Shown piece by piece: positions 28,067-37,689 of a DNA stretch of 64,000 bases; position 1 is the first letter of the stretch; each line of letters begins with the position of its first letter. The translations under genes were made by a program, and so were the position numbers. The DNA comes from CAVYUC01 sp963783085 (GTDB taxonomy: Bacteria; Bacteroidota; Bacteroidia; Bacteroidales; Prolixibacteraceae): the NCBI GenBank assembly GCA_963783085.1, contig CAWAMJ010000020.1, positions 1-64,000 of the forward strand. Direction: 5' to 3'. Under the pieces are notes generated by a model. The model was not told the origin of the DNA and ran no database searches. It saw only the letters and a program-made list of their open reading frames with translations.

Positions 28067-30460
28067 TTATTTTTTATCATTTTCCGGAGAAACATCCGGT
28101 TCTTCCAGTTCAATATCTTCTTCTTCGTCGTAAATATGCAGCAGCGGTTCTTCAAACGTACGGGTGGTTGTTAGCCGCTGAAATCCCAAAAGCAACGAGG
28201 GCAGCAGCAGCAGATTGGAAGTTACTGCCACCAGCAAGGTCAGCGAAACCAGGATTCCCATGGCTACAGTACCGCCAAAGCTGGAAAGGGTAAAAATCCC
28301 GAAACCAAAAAACAGCACGATGGAAGTGTAAATCATACTTACACCCGTTTCTTTCAGAGCCAGAATAACCGATTTGCCGATGTTCCAGTTATTCGCTTTT
28401 AATTCCTGCCGGTATTTGGCCAGAAAATGAATGGTATTATCAACCGAAATTCCGAAAGCGATACTAAACACAAGAATAGTAGACGCTTTGATTGGAATTC
28501 CCGTAAAACCCATAATTGCGGCAGTGAAAACCAGCGGAACGATGTTCGGCGTAATCGACATGATTACCATCCGCCACGACGAAAACATAATAGCCATAAA
28601 TGTGGAAATCAGTATAATAGCGAGAGCGAGGCTGGTAAATAAATTGTTTAGCAAATATTGCGTTCCCCTGAAAAAAGTGATGCTCGAGCCGGTTATGGTC
28701 ACATCGTATTTATCCGAAGTAAACACCGAATCGATATCGGCTTTGAACGACGAATAAAGCTCTTCCATTCGTTTTGTTCCCACATCTTTCATCCGGATGC
28801 TAATGCGGGTTACCTGCTTCGAACTATCAATAAATGAATGCAAAAGGCCGGCATTTTCTTCTCCCGTGGATGCATATTGCAGAATGAAGTTTTTTTCCCG
28901 GTTGTTTGGCAAGCTGTAATATCTTTCGTTTCCGTTGTAAAATGCCTGTTTCGAAAATTTTAAAAGATCGAGCAACGACAGCGGCGACGATAATTCCGGA
29001 TATTGTGCCAGCCGTTTTTCCAACTGGTCGATTTTCCCGAACGTAGTCAATTGCATCACTCCTCCCGGATGTTCGGTATCCACCATAATTTCCAGCGGCA
29101 TCAATCCATCAAAATTCGATTCGAAAAATTTCAGGTCTTTATAAACCGGGTCGCTTTTTGGAATATCGTCAACCATGTGCCCCGAGCTTTTTATCAGCGT
29201 TATGCCAAAAATTCCCACACCAACAATAGCCGCAGTGGCTATATAAACGGTTTTCCGGTAATTGGTAGTTATGTGTACCAACCGGTTGATAATCCCTGAA
29301 ATAAAACGGCTTTCGAGGTGCCGGACATGCTTCGCGGAAGGTGGTTTCACAAAGCTGAAAATGATGGGGATGAGCAGGATTGAAAGCACAAAAAGACCCA
29401 GAATGTTCAGCGAGGCAATAATTCCAAATTGCCTGAGAATATCGCTTTTTACAATAATAAAAGTGGCAAATCCGGACGCGGTGGTGAGGTTGGTTAAAAA
29501 GGTGGCGTTCCCGATTTTTACAATCACCCGTTTCAGCGCCTTGATTTTATTTCCATGGCTCACAAATTCGTAATGAAATTTATTGAGCATATAAATGCTG
29601 TTCGGAATGCCGATAACAATCAGCAGCGGCGGAATCATTCCCGACAGCAATGTAATTTTGTACCCGAACAGCGACAGCATTCCCAGCGCCCAGACCACGC
29701 CGGTCAGCACAATCAGCACCGGGAAAAATACCGCTTTAAACGAACGGAAGAAAATAAACAGCACCACAATGCAAATAAGCAACGCCAGCGCGCTGAAAAT
29801 GTACAATTCCCTTTTTATTTTGATGGAATTCACCACGCGGATATACGGCAGCCCGGAATAATGCAGTTTTACGTTTTCGTCGTTTTCGAACTGCCGGCCA
29901 ATTTTTTGAATGGAGCGGACCACCCTTTCGCGCTCCCTGGTTATCATTTTTTCCTTGTTGACCGTAATGGCCAGCAAATACGAATTGCTTTCCGGTTCGT
30001 AAATCGTATTCCGGTAAAATGGCAGGCTCTTAAATTCCGCAGCCAGACTGTCGAGTTGCGCCTGCGTTTGCAGCGTGTCGGGGAAAATCTTTTTTACTTC
30101 GAACTTTTTCTCCCGGGTGTTTTTCACCAGGTTGTACGCATTGGAAACCGAAAGCAGGTTTTCCACGCCTTCCACCTGCGCAAGCTCGTTGCTCAATTTT
30201 TTCCACCGGTTAAAGTGGTCGAGTTGAAAAAAGTTCGAATCCTGGATTCCGATGATAATCAGGTTTCCCTCTTCGCCAAAAATATCGACAAAGCGGCGGT
30301 AATCTTTATACGCCTGGTCTTTTCTTGGTAACAGCGACGAATATTCGTACGACATTTCCACCTTTCGCGCATAATAGCCCAAAAAGACGGTAATGACCAG
30401 CAAAATCGAAAGTAAAAGTATTTTATTCCTGAGAATAATGCTCGAGACCCTGTGCCACAT
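28067..30460 (-). CDS. RND superfamily exporter, MMPL-like
   Basis: 797 residues with an internal repeat. An N-terminal helix (ILLLSILLVITVFLGYYA, about 12-29) is followed by a periplasmic loop and helices 2-6 at about 220-370. Then comes another single helix near 405, a second loop and a final group of five helices after about 620. Sterol-sensing-type segments IPNSIYMLNKFHYE and ISVDNTIHFLAKYRQE mark the repeated transmembrane blocks. Such proteins export lipids or hydrophobic molecules using the proton gradient. The substrate is unknown; coupling with an isoprenoid synthase gene hints at a lipid or hopanoid-like cargo, but this is inference. Confidence 0.85.
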   Translation of the reverse strand: MWHRVSSIILRNKILLLSILLVITVFLGYYARKVEMSYEYSSLLPRKDQAYKDYRRFVDIFGEEGNLIIIGIQDSNFFQLDHFNRWKKLSNELAQVEGVENLLSVSNAYNLVKNTREKKFEVKKIFPDTLQTQAQLDSLAAEFKSLPFYRNTIYEPESNSYLLAITVNKEKMITRERERVVRSIQKIGRQFENDENVKLHYSGLPYIRVVNSIKIKRELYIFSALALLICIVVLFIFFRSFKAVFFPVLIVLTGVVWALGMLSLFGYKITLLSGMIPPLLIVIGIPNSIYMLNKFHYEFVSHGNKIKALKRVIVKIGNATFLTNLTTASGFATFIIVKSDILRQFGIIASLNILGLFVLSILLIPIIFSFVKPPSAKHVRHLESRFISGIINRLVHITTNYRKTVYIATAAIVGVGIFGITLIKSSGHMVDDIPKSDPVYKDLKFFESNFDGLMPLEIMVDTEHPGGVMQLTTFGKIDQLEKRLAQYPELSSPLSLLDLLKFSKQAFYNGNERYYSLPNNREKNFILQYASTGEENAGLLHSFIDSSKQVTRISIRMKDVGTKRMEELYSSFKADIDSVFTSDKYDVTITGSSITFFRGTQYLLNNLFTSLALAIILISTFMAIMFSSWRMVIMSITPNIVPLVFTAAIMGFTGIPIKASTILVFSIAFGISVDNTIHFLAKYRQELKANNWNIGKSVILALKETGVSMIYTSIVLFFGFGIFTLSSFGGTVAMGILVSLTLLVAVTSNLLLLPSLLLGFQRLTTTRTFEEPLLHIYDEEEDIELEEPDVSPENDKK

Positions 30461-31039
30461 AAATAAATGTATTCGAACTGCGAAAATAAGACAAATAACC
30501 GGAAGGTGAAAAAAAATCGAGGAGAGCGAAGGGGGAAGACGAAGAGGTGGGAGGCGGGAAGCCGAAGCCCGAAAACCGATGACGGCTGAACGGTGCCGTT
30601 AGGCGCCGGATATGGGTAGAACGATTGGTTATAAAAGATTATCTCGTCCCGTACGGGACGAAATTTCGTCTGGGCGGCGATTTTTTCTAATTGTAGTACC
30701 GGTCAAAAAAAATGGATTTTCTGCAGCCGGTAATGATATAATGTTGTAAATTACAACTTCATTTTACAGAGACACAATCATAGATAACCGCACACCCTTT
30801 TAAGTTTTATTCCGGAGCCTTGCAGAAGATTTCAACGACAAAGTTGTGACTAAAACGCACTCAACGAAATCGAACAAATTCGATTTTTATTAGACGATTT
30901 TTATAGTTTGACTAAAAAAGACTGACGCAGCTTTAAACTGATTCAAAAAAGTCGCAAGTTTCTCTGTTAAACCGACGTTGCTATAACTTAAATTCTTATA
31001 AAACCAATTTATCATTAAACAACCTAAAAAACTCATATC
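30461..31039. other. 580-bp gap with a palindromic intergenic element
   Basis: Divergent gap between the RND exporter and the LuxR-type gene. 30644-30661 is a perfect 18-bp palindrome TCGTCCCGTACGGGACGA. It lies inside a longer GC-rich element (about 30590-30694, with GCCGTTAGGCGCCGG and GGGTAGAA) of a kind often found scattered in Bacteroidota genomes. No coding sequence is seen. The rest is AT-rich and must hold the promoter of the 31040 gene, but no clear TAnnTTTG box was found. Confidence 0.5.
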
Positions 31040-32003
31040 ATGAAAAAACATTTATTTCTGTTCGCATTTATTTCTCAGAAAGAACGTTTGAATAATTTTC
31101 CTGCTTTTTTTACATTTCCGTTTTCCAAACCTGAGTTTTCAGCAAAGCATATCTATCAGTCTCTGGTTGGGAACGATACCGATTTTGAACCTGAACACCA
31201 GTTGTTTAATCTCACCTGTTTATTTACCGTTGCCGGTTTCTCGTTTTTCATATTTATAAATATTATTTTCAAAATCGACTTTGTACTTTCATTGATAAAG
31301 CTTTTTGTGATTTTTACAAGCGCCATTCTTTACTACTATTCGCGCCATTCACGGTTTAAAGAAAAATTCCGCTGGTTTTCAGCAATTTACTTTTTAATGA
31401 TTTTATTCAGCCTGTTGTTTATCGGCGTTCTAAATGGCGGAGTTACCGGTGGAATCGCGCCCATTTACACCTCGATACTGGCGCTGATGTTGTTTATTGT
31501 GGGCGGAACCCGGCGGACGGCGCTTTTTACGGTTTGGTTGTTAAGTATTTCTTTATTATTCGTTTTGGAATATATCCGGCCCGACTTAATTGTCCCCTAT
31601 TCAAACCTTCAGCAAAAATATGTGGATATATTTCTGAGCTATTTTTCAGGAATTATAATTGTGGCTTTTGTGGTGGTAAACGTGAAGAAATTGTACAAAA
31701 AGGAAAGAACAGGTCGATTGAATGTAGAAGAACTTATCGAACAATACAGGATCCGCCGGTTTTGAATTACGAGAAATTATCGATACGAATTTAAAATTAC
31801 TCACTTTAAGTGAAAGGGAAATTTGCAAATTACTCATACAAGGCAAATCGAATAAAGAAATAGCTGAAGAACGATTTACCGGAGTAGGGACTGTTAAATC
31901 GCACCTAAACAAGATATACAAAAAGTTAGGGACGAATAACCGGGTGGAAGTAATCAATCTGGTAGGGAAGAAATCTAACTTTTTTATAACCCCTTTATTT
32001 TGA
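31040..32003 (+). pseudogene. Membrane-bound LuxR-type regulator, frameshifted
   Basis: The first frame (31040-31765) gives about 240 residues with six membrane helices (about 56-200), then a cytoplasmic linker ELIEQYRIRR. After one extra T in the run at 31760-31763, another frame continues to 32003 with a full LuxR helix-turn-helix: LTLSEREICKLLIQGKSNKE, then GTVKSHLNKIYKKLGTNN. Repaired, the protein would be about 320 residues, a membrane sensor with direct DNA binding and no phosphorelay. The helix-turn-helix half has a decayed relative at 33797-33962. It is probably the regulator of the envelope cluster that follows. Confidence 0.7.
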
Positions 32004-32053
32004 TTTTCAGGGAGAATAGAAATAGCTTGCATCGGTTAAAACATAAACGAAAA

Positions 32054-32569
32054 ATGAAAAAACTAATCTTGCTGTTTCTCGTTGGCATTTTCTGTTCCGC
32101 AAATGTTTCTGCACGAGGGAATGATCCTTTGAAGATTGTAAAATCCCAGGTTTATCAAAACGGTGTCAAATTGAGCAAAGAAGAGATGAAAGCGCTATTT
32201 TCAAATTCCGCCGCCGCCTCATCAGAATTTGATAAATACAAAACAAAAAGCGCCATCGGCTATGGCGCTTTATTAGCAGGCGCCGGTTTTGGCGTTTACC
32301 TTGGAGCGCTCGGTTTGAGCAATTCACAAAGCGACCTAAACAACTTAAACTCAGGCAAACTTGAAACTTCCGACCAAAAGAACCTCATTTTTCCGGCTGC
32401 CGCAACCATAGGGTTTGTCTCGGTTGGGGCAATTTTGAGCCTTGGCGCCAGGAGCCATCTAATTAAAGCCGTTAACATTTATAATTCCCGCCCCTCGGCT
32501 TATCGCGGCAGCACACAACTCGAGTTTGGGCTCACGGCAAATGGGGCAAGGTTCGTATTCAAATTTTAA
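32054..32569 (+). CDS. Small envelope protein with C-terminal Phe
   Basis: 171 residues from the ATG at 32054. Signal peptide (ILLFLVGIFCSANVSA), then DPLKIVKSQVYQNGVKLSKE, then two glycine-rich hydrophobic helices (YGALLAGAGFGVYLGALG and AATIGFVSVGAILSLGA), and the ending LTANGARFVFKF. The final phenylalanine in an alternating strand resembles the signal that the BAM machinery reads. No family is recognised. The gene at 35329 has the same plan (KxxYxGYGAL, second helix, final F), so the two may be distant paralogues. Confidence 0.6.
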   Translation: MKKLILLFLVGIFCSANVSARGNDPLKIVKSQVYQNGVKLSKEEMKALFSNSAAASSEFDKYKTKSAIGYGALLAGAGFGVYLGALGLSNSQSDLNNLNSGKLETSDQKNLIFPAAATIGFVSVGAILSLGARSHLIKAVNIYNSRPSAYRGSTQLEFGLTANGARFVFKF

Positions 32570-32600
32570 ATCAATATAACTCAAATTAAAACTTAAAATC

Positions 32601-33095
32601 ATGAAAAAACTGAACAAAACAATCGCGTTATTTTTAATCTTCGGTATGGCTTTAACGTTTAATCCATTGCAATCGAAAGCCAAGTACAAAGACCAAAGTG
32701 GAAACCTTCCTGGCACAGTGAGCGACGGCACGGTTTACGCTCTTGCCGGCGTGGCGGTGGTGGGGTTGGGGGTTCTGGCCTATGTGTTGATTAAAAATAG
32801 CAGACAGAACAAGGCAACCGGTGTCATGGAATACCATAAAACCATGGAAACCATTTTATGGGAAAACCAAGTCGTCAAACTGGCCAAAGAACAGGAAAGA
32901 GCCGTTTCAACACCGCAAAGTACCGAAACCGGTCGTCTTCGCCCCTTTAGCGTGATGCCGCAAAACACGTTGCCGCAACAAATGGAAAATGCAAAAAACA
33001 CCATTCCTGCTGATTTGGTTTTTTCCCCGTTAAACAACCAATTTGCCCTGGGCCAGGCAAACGGTTTTCAGGTTGGGGTAAGGATACGGTTTTGA
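32601..33095 (+). CDS. Envelope protein, paralogue of the gene at 34059
   Basis: 164 residues. Signal peptide (KTIALFLIFGMALTFNPLQS), a short KDQSGNLPGTVSDGT linker, one hydrophobic helix (YALAGVAVVGLGVLAYVLI, about 51-69), then a polar region and the ending SPLNNQFALGQANGFQVGVR with final F. The protein at 34059 has the same length and about two thirds identical residues by eye. No function is known. Position 31 bases after the 32054 gene suggests a shared transcript. Confidence 0.65.
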   Translation: MKKLNKTIALFLIFGMALTFNPLQSKAKYKDQSGNLPGTVSDGTVYALAGVAVVGLGVLAYVLIKNSRQNKATGVMEYHKTMETILWENQVVKLAKEQERAVSTPQSTETGRLRPFSVMPQNTLPQQMENAKNTIPADLVFSPLNNQFALGQANGFQVGVRIRF

Positions 33096-33300
33096 GGTTA
33101 TTTCTTTTTTTAGCGCTTGACGCATTTGATTATATGCAATATGAAAGACGGCAAATTTCAGGTTCATAATGCATTTGGGAAATATGGAGGGGGGCCGAAA
33201 GCTGCCGGGGGATTTGCAGTTTTCCCGGTTGAGATAATAGCTACCACAGAAAGGAGTATGCTATTTAATAATTGATTTCAAACATTTTAACAACAAAATT

Positions 33301-33570
33301 ATGGGAATATTAATTTTTATTATTGTGGCTATCATAATGGCGACAATAGCAAGCAAAAAAGGTTTTAATCCATGGCTATGGGTTTTGGCCGGAGGCGTTC
33401 CGGGTTTCATAATTCTTCTGATTTTACCTTCGGCAAAAGCATATGGTATTGATGAGGAAACCATAGAAAAAAGGAGAAAAGTTGGAAACAACACTGGAGG
33501 AGTAATTACTATAATTGCTGTTATCTTGGTATTAATAATGATATTATGGGTTGCTTCGATTTATAGCTGA
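33301..33570 (+). CDS. Small membrane protein, unknown
   Basis: 89 residues with three hydrophobic stretches: about 2-17, 24-43 (PWLWVLAGGVPGFIILLIL) and 68-87 (ITIIAVILVLIMILWVAS). A charged link (DEETIEKRRKVG) sits between the last two. No family is recognised. It stands between the two paralogous envelope genes. Confidence 0.5.
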   Translation: MGILIFIIVAIIMATIASKKGFNPWLWVLAGGVPGFIILLILPSAKAYGIDEETIEKRRKVGNNTGGVITIIAVILVLIMILWVASIYS

Positions 33571-33660
33571 TTACCTACATTAAACTACACTGAAATATTC
33601 TATTTCAACTTTATTAAAAAATAGAGAACAGGTTGTAAAACATTTTTAATTTTAAGAAAA

Positions 33661-33962
33661 ATGACAAAAGAAAAATTGAACTTATGAAAGGCCTCCATTC
33701 TAGGGATTATGCTTTCTGCTTTATACTTGCCCCTAATACTGATAATTATTAGCATGGATTATTACGAATGTTTTTCATCATCGGCATAAAATTCCTGACC
33801 TAACAAAAACTAAATGACAATTCCAACAGATAAATAGCCGAAAGTATATTTATAACCGAAGACACCGTAGAAGCGCACCTAACGCACATATACCAGAAAT
33901 TAGGGACGAATAGCCGCGTAGCAGTAATCAACCTGGCAGGAAAAAACCTAACTTTTTTATAA
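33661..33962 (+). pseudogene. Remnants including a decayed LuxR helix-turn-helix
   Basis: From about 33797 to 33962 the frame reads IAESIFITEDTVEAHLTHIY and KLGTNSRVAVINLAGK, the C-terminal part of a LuxR regulator like that at 31800-32003. An in-frame stop (TAA) replaces the glutamate of the SNKEIAE motif. Before it, 33661-33789 holds a possible short membrane peptide (SILGIMLSALYLPLILIIIS) interrupted by a TGA. Placement ahead of 34059, mirroring the intact-looking pair at 31040 and 32601, suggests a duplicated segment. Confidence 0.6.
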
Positions 33963-34058
33963 CCCCCTGCATGTTAGCCGGCATTGCAGGATGGAATAGC
34001 TTTACGAAGAAAAGCAGAACAATTATCAATTTTACTAATAATCTAAAAGCGTCAAACT

Positions 34059-34553
34059 ATGAAAAATTTCTACAAAACAATCGCATTATTTTTAGCACTG
34101 GTTATGGTGTTCACCCTAAACCCCATTACATCTAACGCTAAATGGAAAGATGGCAGCGGCGATCTACCCGGAATGACTGGCGACAGTACAATAATCGCCC
34201 TTGGAGCAGTTGCGGCAGTTGGCGTTGGAGTATTGGTTTATCTGCTTATAAAAAAAAGCAATCAGGACAAAGCAACAGGCACGCTGGAAAACTACAAAAC
34301 CATGGAAATCATCCTATGGGAAAACCAATTCATCAAATTGTCCAATGAACAAGAAAGCAAGGATTCAATCTCGCAAAACAACGAATCGGAAATTCTTCCC
34401 GATTTGTGCCTGATGCCGAAAAACACGCTGTCCTCCAAAATAGAGAATGCTAAAAATACTATTCCTGTTGATATAGTTGTTTCCCCTTTAAGCAACCAAT
34501 TTGCCATGGGTCAGGCAAACGGTTTTCAGGTGGGAATGCGGATAAGATTTTGA
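34059..34553 (+). CDS. Envelope protein, paralogue of the gene at 32601
   Basis: 164 residues with the same plan as 32601: signal peptide (ALFLALVMVFTLNPITSNA), KDGSGDLPGMTGDST linker, hydrophobic helix (AVAAVGVGVLVYLLIKK) and the ending SPLSNQFAMGQANGFQVGMR with final F. Differences between the two copies concentrate in the polar middle region. It follows the decayed LuxR remnant by about 100 bases. Function unknown. Confidence 0.65.
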   Translation: MKNFYKTIALFLALVMVFTLNPITSNAKWKDGSGDLPGMTGDSTIIALGAVAAVGVGVLVYLLIKKSNQDKATGTLENYKTMEIILWENQFIKLSNEQESKDSISQNNESEILPDLCLMPKNTLSSKIENAKNTIPVDIVVSPLSNQFAMGQANGFQVGMRIRF

Positions 34554-34615
34554 AAAACCTTTGATATACCTAATTTGAATACATTGGATTTTATAATCAT
34601 TCTAATTTTAATATC

Positions 34616-35311
34616 ATGAAAATCAACTTACTTCTATTGTTCATCCTCCTTCCTGCAATTGCCTTTTCTCAGGTGAAAAGATCTGGACTGTCGGTAGGTG
34701 TCAATTTTGGCACATGGAATGGAGATACTGAAATGTTTGCTTCGTCTTTTGCAGACGAAATGAACAGCGAACCGGGATTCTCCGGTTTTAACTTCGACAG
34801 CGGAGCAAGAATTGGCCTTTCAATAAGCGCATTTATAGAATATCCCATAACCGAATCATTCATGGTCCAGCCCGAATTGGGTTATACTCAACGGGGAATA
34901 ATGTTTTCGGGCAGTGGAGATTATATTTATGACGATTCATATCAGATAGACGCGGATATGACTTTTCAACTGGATTACATTGATGCTGCCCTTTTATTAA
35001 AATATCTGCTTAGTACAGGAAATATAAGACCATATCTGATTGCCGGCCCCGGCGCCGGTTATGTTATTTCTTCCAAAATGAAAGTTGATGTTTCTTTAGA
35101 AGGGGAATCTGAGTCGGATACAGAAGATATGGAACTTGATCCAACATTTGATATCAATCTGAACATCGGAGCTGGCATTGATATTTCTGATTTGATGCGT
35201 TTGGAACTGCGTTATTCAAGAGGCTTTATGTCGATACTCGAAGAGGATCTCCAAGATGATTTTAAATATACAAATGCTGGCTTGTGCATAAGTATGGCGG
35301 TTTACTTTTAA
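34616..35311 (+). CDS. Outer-membrane beta-barrel protein
   Basis: 231 residues. Signal peptide (INLLLLFILLPAIAFSQ), then alternating strands typical of the small Bacteroidota porin-like family (PorT/OmpW type): LSVGVNFGTWNG, ISAFIEYPITESFMVQPELG, YLIAGPGAGYVISSKMKVD, and the end GLCISMAVYF with terminal F. Acidic loops (EGESESDTEDMELD) face outward. It probably has eight strands. Role unknown; it is part of the envelope cluster. Confidence 0.75.
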   Translation: MKINLLLLFILLPAIAFSQVKRSGLSVGVNFGTWNGDTEMFASSFADEMNSEPGFSGFNFDSGARIGLSISAFIEYPITESFMVQPELGYTQRGIMFSGSGDYIYDDSYQIDADMTFQLDYIDAALLLKYLLSTGNIRPYLIAGPGAGYVISSKMKVDVSLEGESESDTEDMELDPTFDINLNIGAGIDISDLMRLELRYSRGFMSILEEDLQDDFKYTNAGLCISMAVYF

Positions 35312-35328
35312 ATGAATACTCTTAGTTT

Positions 35329-35877
35329 ATGAAAAAAATAACCTTTCTAATCGTCTTATTCTTCCTGGTTTCAGTAAACTTATTCTCGCAAGAGCGTAAT
35401 TTATTGCTTAACGAAAAACCAATCAACAAAGGGAAGATCACTCTTGGAGATGGAACATCCATGAAGTTCAGAAACCTGACTTTTTACAATGACCAATTGC
35501 ATTATACCACCATGCACGGGGATGTAATGGAAAAATCAAGTTCTGAGGTATTTAAAGTCACCAAATCAAGAACCTACGCCGGATACGGAGCTTTATCGGG
35601 AGGATTGTCCGGGCTTCTGGTTTGTTTGCAATATTCAGTAGAGGATACAAATTATTATGGATACGGATATTATACTTCCGAAAAGGAACCTCTAACTTCC
35701 TCTGAATGGATTATGGTTACCGCAATTGGTGCCGGCATTGGTGGAATTATTGGAATGCTTTTTAAAAATGATAAGACGGTATTTCAAAATTCTTCTGCAA
35801 TAAGTTTTGTGCCATCCATTAGTCCAAATTTAAAACATGAGCTCACCCCGGTATTAACATTAAACCTTACTTTTTAA
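35329..35877 (+). CDS. Envelope protein with two glycine-rich helices
   Basis: 182 residues. Signal peptide (ITFLIVLFFLVSVNLFSQ), a beta-rich domain (KITLGDGTSMKFRNLTFYND), then TYAGYGALSGGLSGLLVCLQ and MVTAIGAGIGGIIGMLFKN, and a C-terminal tail VPSISP...LTLNLTF with final F. It lies 17 bases after the barrel gene and 11 bases before the next, so the three form one operon. The plan recalls the protein at 32054. No named family. Confidence 0.6.
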   Translation: MKKITFLIVLFFLVSVNLFSQERNLLLNEKPINKGKITLGDGTSMKFRNLTFYNDQLHYTTMHGDVMEKSSSEVFKVTKSRTYAGYGALSGGLSGLLVCLQYSVEDTNYYGYGYYTSEKEPLTSSEWIMVTAIGAGIGGIIGMLFKNDKTVFQNSSAISFVPSISPNLKHELTPVLTLNLTF

Positions 35878-35888
35878 ACTTAAGCCAA

Positions 35889-37562
35889 ATGAAAAAAAAA
35901 CTACTTAATGGAGGTCTTCTTTTTTTAGTTGCAATAGTCTATCTCTCTTGCGCTACAAGTAAAATAAGCAGGGAAACAAGTGAAAATTTCAAAAATATGC
36001 AACCCCCCGATGGAAAATCGATGGTTTATGTATATCGTACATCTGCCATGGGATTTGCTGTGGGATTGCGGGTTGACCTGAACAATAATCGACTTGGTAA
36101 TTTCTATCCCAAAAGATACTTTTTATGCACTCTGGAACCAGGCAAATATGTTTTCACAGGGATAGGTGAAAACCAGGATGACCTTATACTGACTACTGAA
36201 TCAGACAAAAAATATTATATAAAAGTGAAACCTAAAATGGGTTTTGCGGCAGCTCGTGTTGGATTGGAACTGATGCACCCGGTAGAAGGAAATTCCGACG
36301 TACAAAAATGCAAAATAATTGGAAGTACGGATAATATTTCACCATTTGCTCCTCAAGCTGTTGCGAAAGAAGAAGTGCCGGAAGTAAAGAACGAAATGGA
36401 GCAAAAACAAATCCAGCCAAATGTTGCTCAATCTTATACACCATCACAATCGGTTGAATCAAACTCAGTATCGCCTCAATTTAGTGTGAAGGCAGGTTTT
36501 AATTTATCAGAGTTGAAGACGGAAAATAAATCAGATTACGATAGATTAAAACCCGGGTTTCACATTGGAGCAGCGGTTTCCTTTCCAATTTCGGAATATC
36601 TTGCAGTTGAACCCGGTTTGCTTTTTAGCACGAAAGGCGAGAGTTATAAGTATTCAGGATATAGTTCTTCTTCTAACTTAAATTACCTGGAAATACCGTT
36701 AAATGGAGTTTACAAAGTTGATATTGTCGGCAAGAATATATTACTGAATGCCGGACCATATCTCGGTATTTCACTTGGTGGTAAGCAAAAAACGTCAAGA
36801 GATGGTAACATTAATAAAGTAAAACTCGAACCCAGCACAATTGATTACGGGTTAAATGCCGGGGCAAGTTTGATATTGGATTCATACAGTATTGGATTAC
36901 AATACGGACTTGGACTTGGCGATGTTTTTGATAATGCTGTGAACAATCGGATTATTTCGCTTTCGGTTGGATACAGATTAGGGAACGAAACGGATATTTT
37001 AAATTTGAGAAATAATCTTAGCGGGAATAGCCAATTTCAATCGCAAGTAAGCCAACCTACCGGAAATAATAATTCTGCAAGTCCAATGAGCAATCCCGAA
37101 AATATTGATCGAAAAAAAGGGTCTGTTGGCGCAGGCATAGGAGTTGCATACGGCGTAATTGGAGTTAATGGTGAATATGCAGTACATGATTACGTAAGTC
37201 TGTCAGCCGGAGTGGGAACAACTATTTTTGCAGGTGCAGGCTATGCTGTTGGTGGAAGAATATATGCTAAACCTCTGGGTGAAAAATGGCGCCCACGGCT
37301 TTCTGTTCACTATGGCACCAATAGTATTATCAATGTTACGGGGGCTGTTGAAATTCAGGAAAAATATGATGGCGTGACAGTTGGAGCAGGTTTTTTACAA
37401 ATGTTTGGTTCCAGCCAAAAAACAGGACTCGATCTGGAGGTCGTTTATTTGGCAACACAGGGCGATTTTCAGAATCGGGCGGAAACATTAGAAAACAGAT
37501 ACGATGTGACTCTAAAAACCGGAAGAGTTAAAATTTTGGTGGGTTACAGAATTGCATTTTAA
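35889..37562 (+). CDS. Lipoprotein with DUF2846-like domain fused to beta-barrel domains
   Basis: 557 residues. A lipobox ends at Cys21 (VAIVYLSC). Residues 35-150 resemble DUF2846 (KSMVYVYRTSAMGFAVGLRV, LEPGKYVFTGIGENQDDL, YYIKVKPKMGF). A proline- and glutamine-rich link follows. A first outer-membrane barrel-like region begins at FSVKAGFNLSELKTENKSDY and a second at GSVGAGIGVAYGVIGVNGEY, ending in LVGYRIAF. A lipid anchor joined to two barrel-type regions in one chain is unusual. No function is known. Last gene of the envelope operon. Confidence 0.65.
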   Translation: MKKKLLNGGLLFLVAIVYLSCATSKISRETSENFKNMQPPDGKSMVYVYRTSAMGFAVGLRVDLNNNRLGNFYPKRYFLCTLEPGKYVFTGIGENQDDLILTTESDKKYYIKVKPKMGFAAARVGLELMHPVEGNSDVQKCKIIGSTDNISPFAPQAVAKEEVPEVKNEMEQKQIQPNVAQSYTPSQSVESNSVSPQFSVKAGFNLSELKTENKSDYDRLKPGFHIGAAVSFPISEYLAVEPGLLFSTKGESYKYSGYSSSSNLNYLEIPLNGVYKVDIVGKNILLNAGPYLGISLGGKQKTSRDGNINKVKLEPSTIDYGLNAGASLILDSYSIGLQYGLGLGDVFDNAVNNRIISLSVGYRLGNETDILNLRNNLSGNSQFQSQVSQPTGNNNSASPMSNPENIDRKKGSVGAGIGVAYGVIGVNGEYAVHDYVSLSAGVGTTIFAGAGYAVGGRIYAKPLGEKWRPRLSVHYGTNSIINVTGAVEIQEKYDGVTVGAGFLQMFGSSQKTGLDLEVVYLATQGDFQNRAETLENRYDVTLKTGRVKILVGYRIAF

Positions 37563-37689
37563 AAAAGCTATAATGAAAATAAAATAAACCAAAAAACTAA
37601 CGATCATGAAAAATTTTACTTTAACATTTGCAATGCTATTTTTAACAACCGTGTTTGCACACGCAAATGCGCAGACTACCTTATGGTCT

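Noticed and set aside
29555..30331. Plus-strand open frame of 258 residues opposite the RND exporter
   Set aside because: Histidine- and asparagine-rich antisense frame with no family features; it mirrors the codon pattern of the real gene on the other strand.
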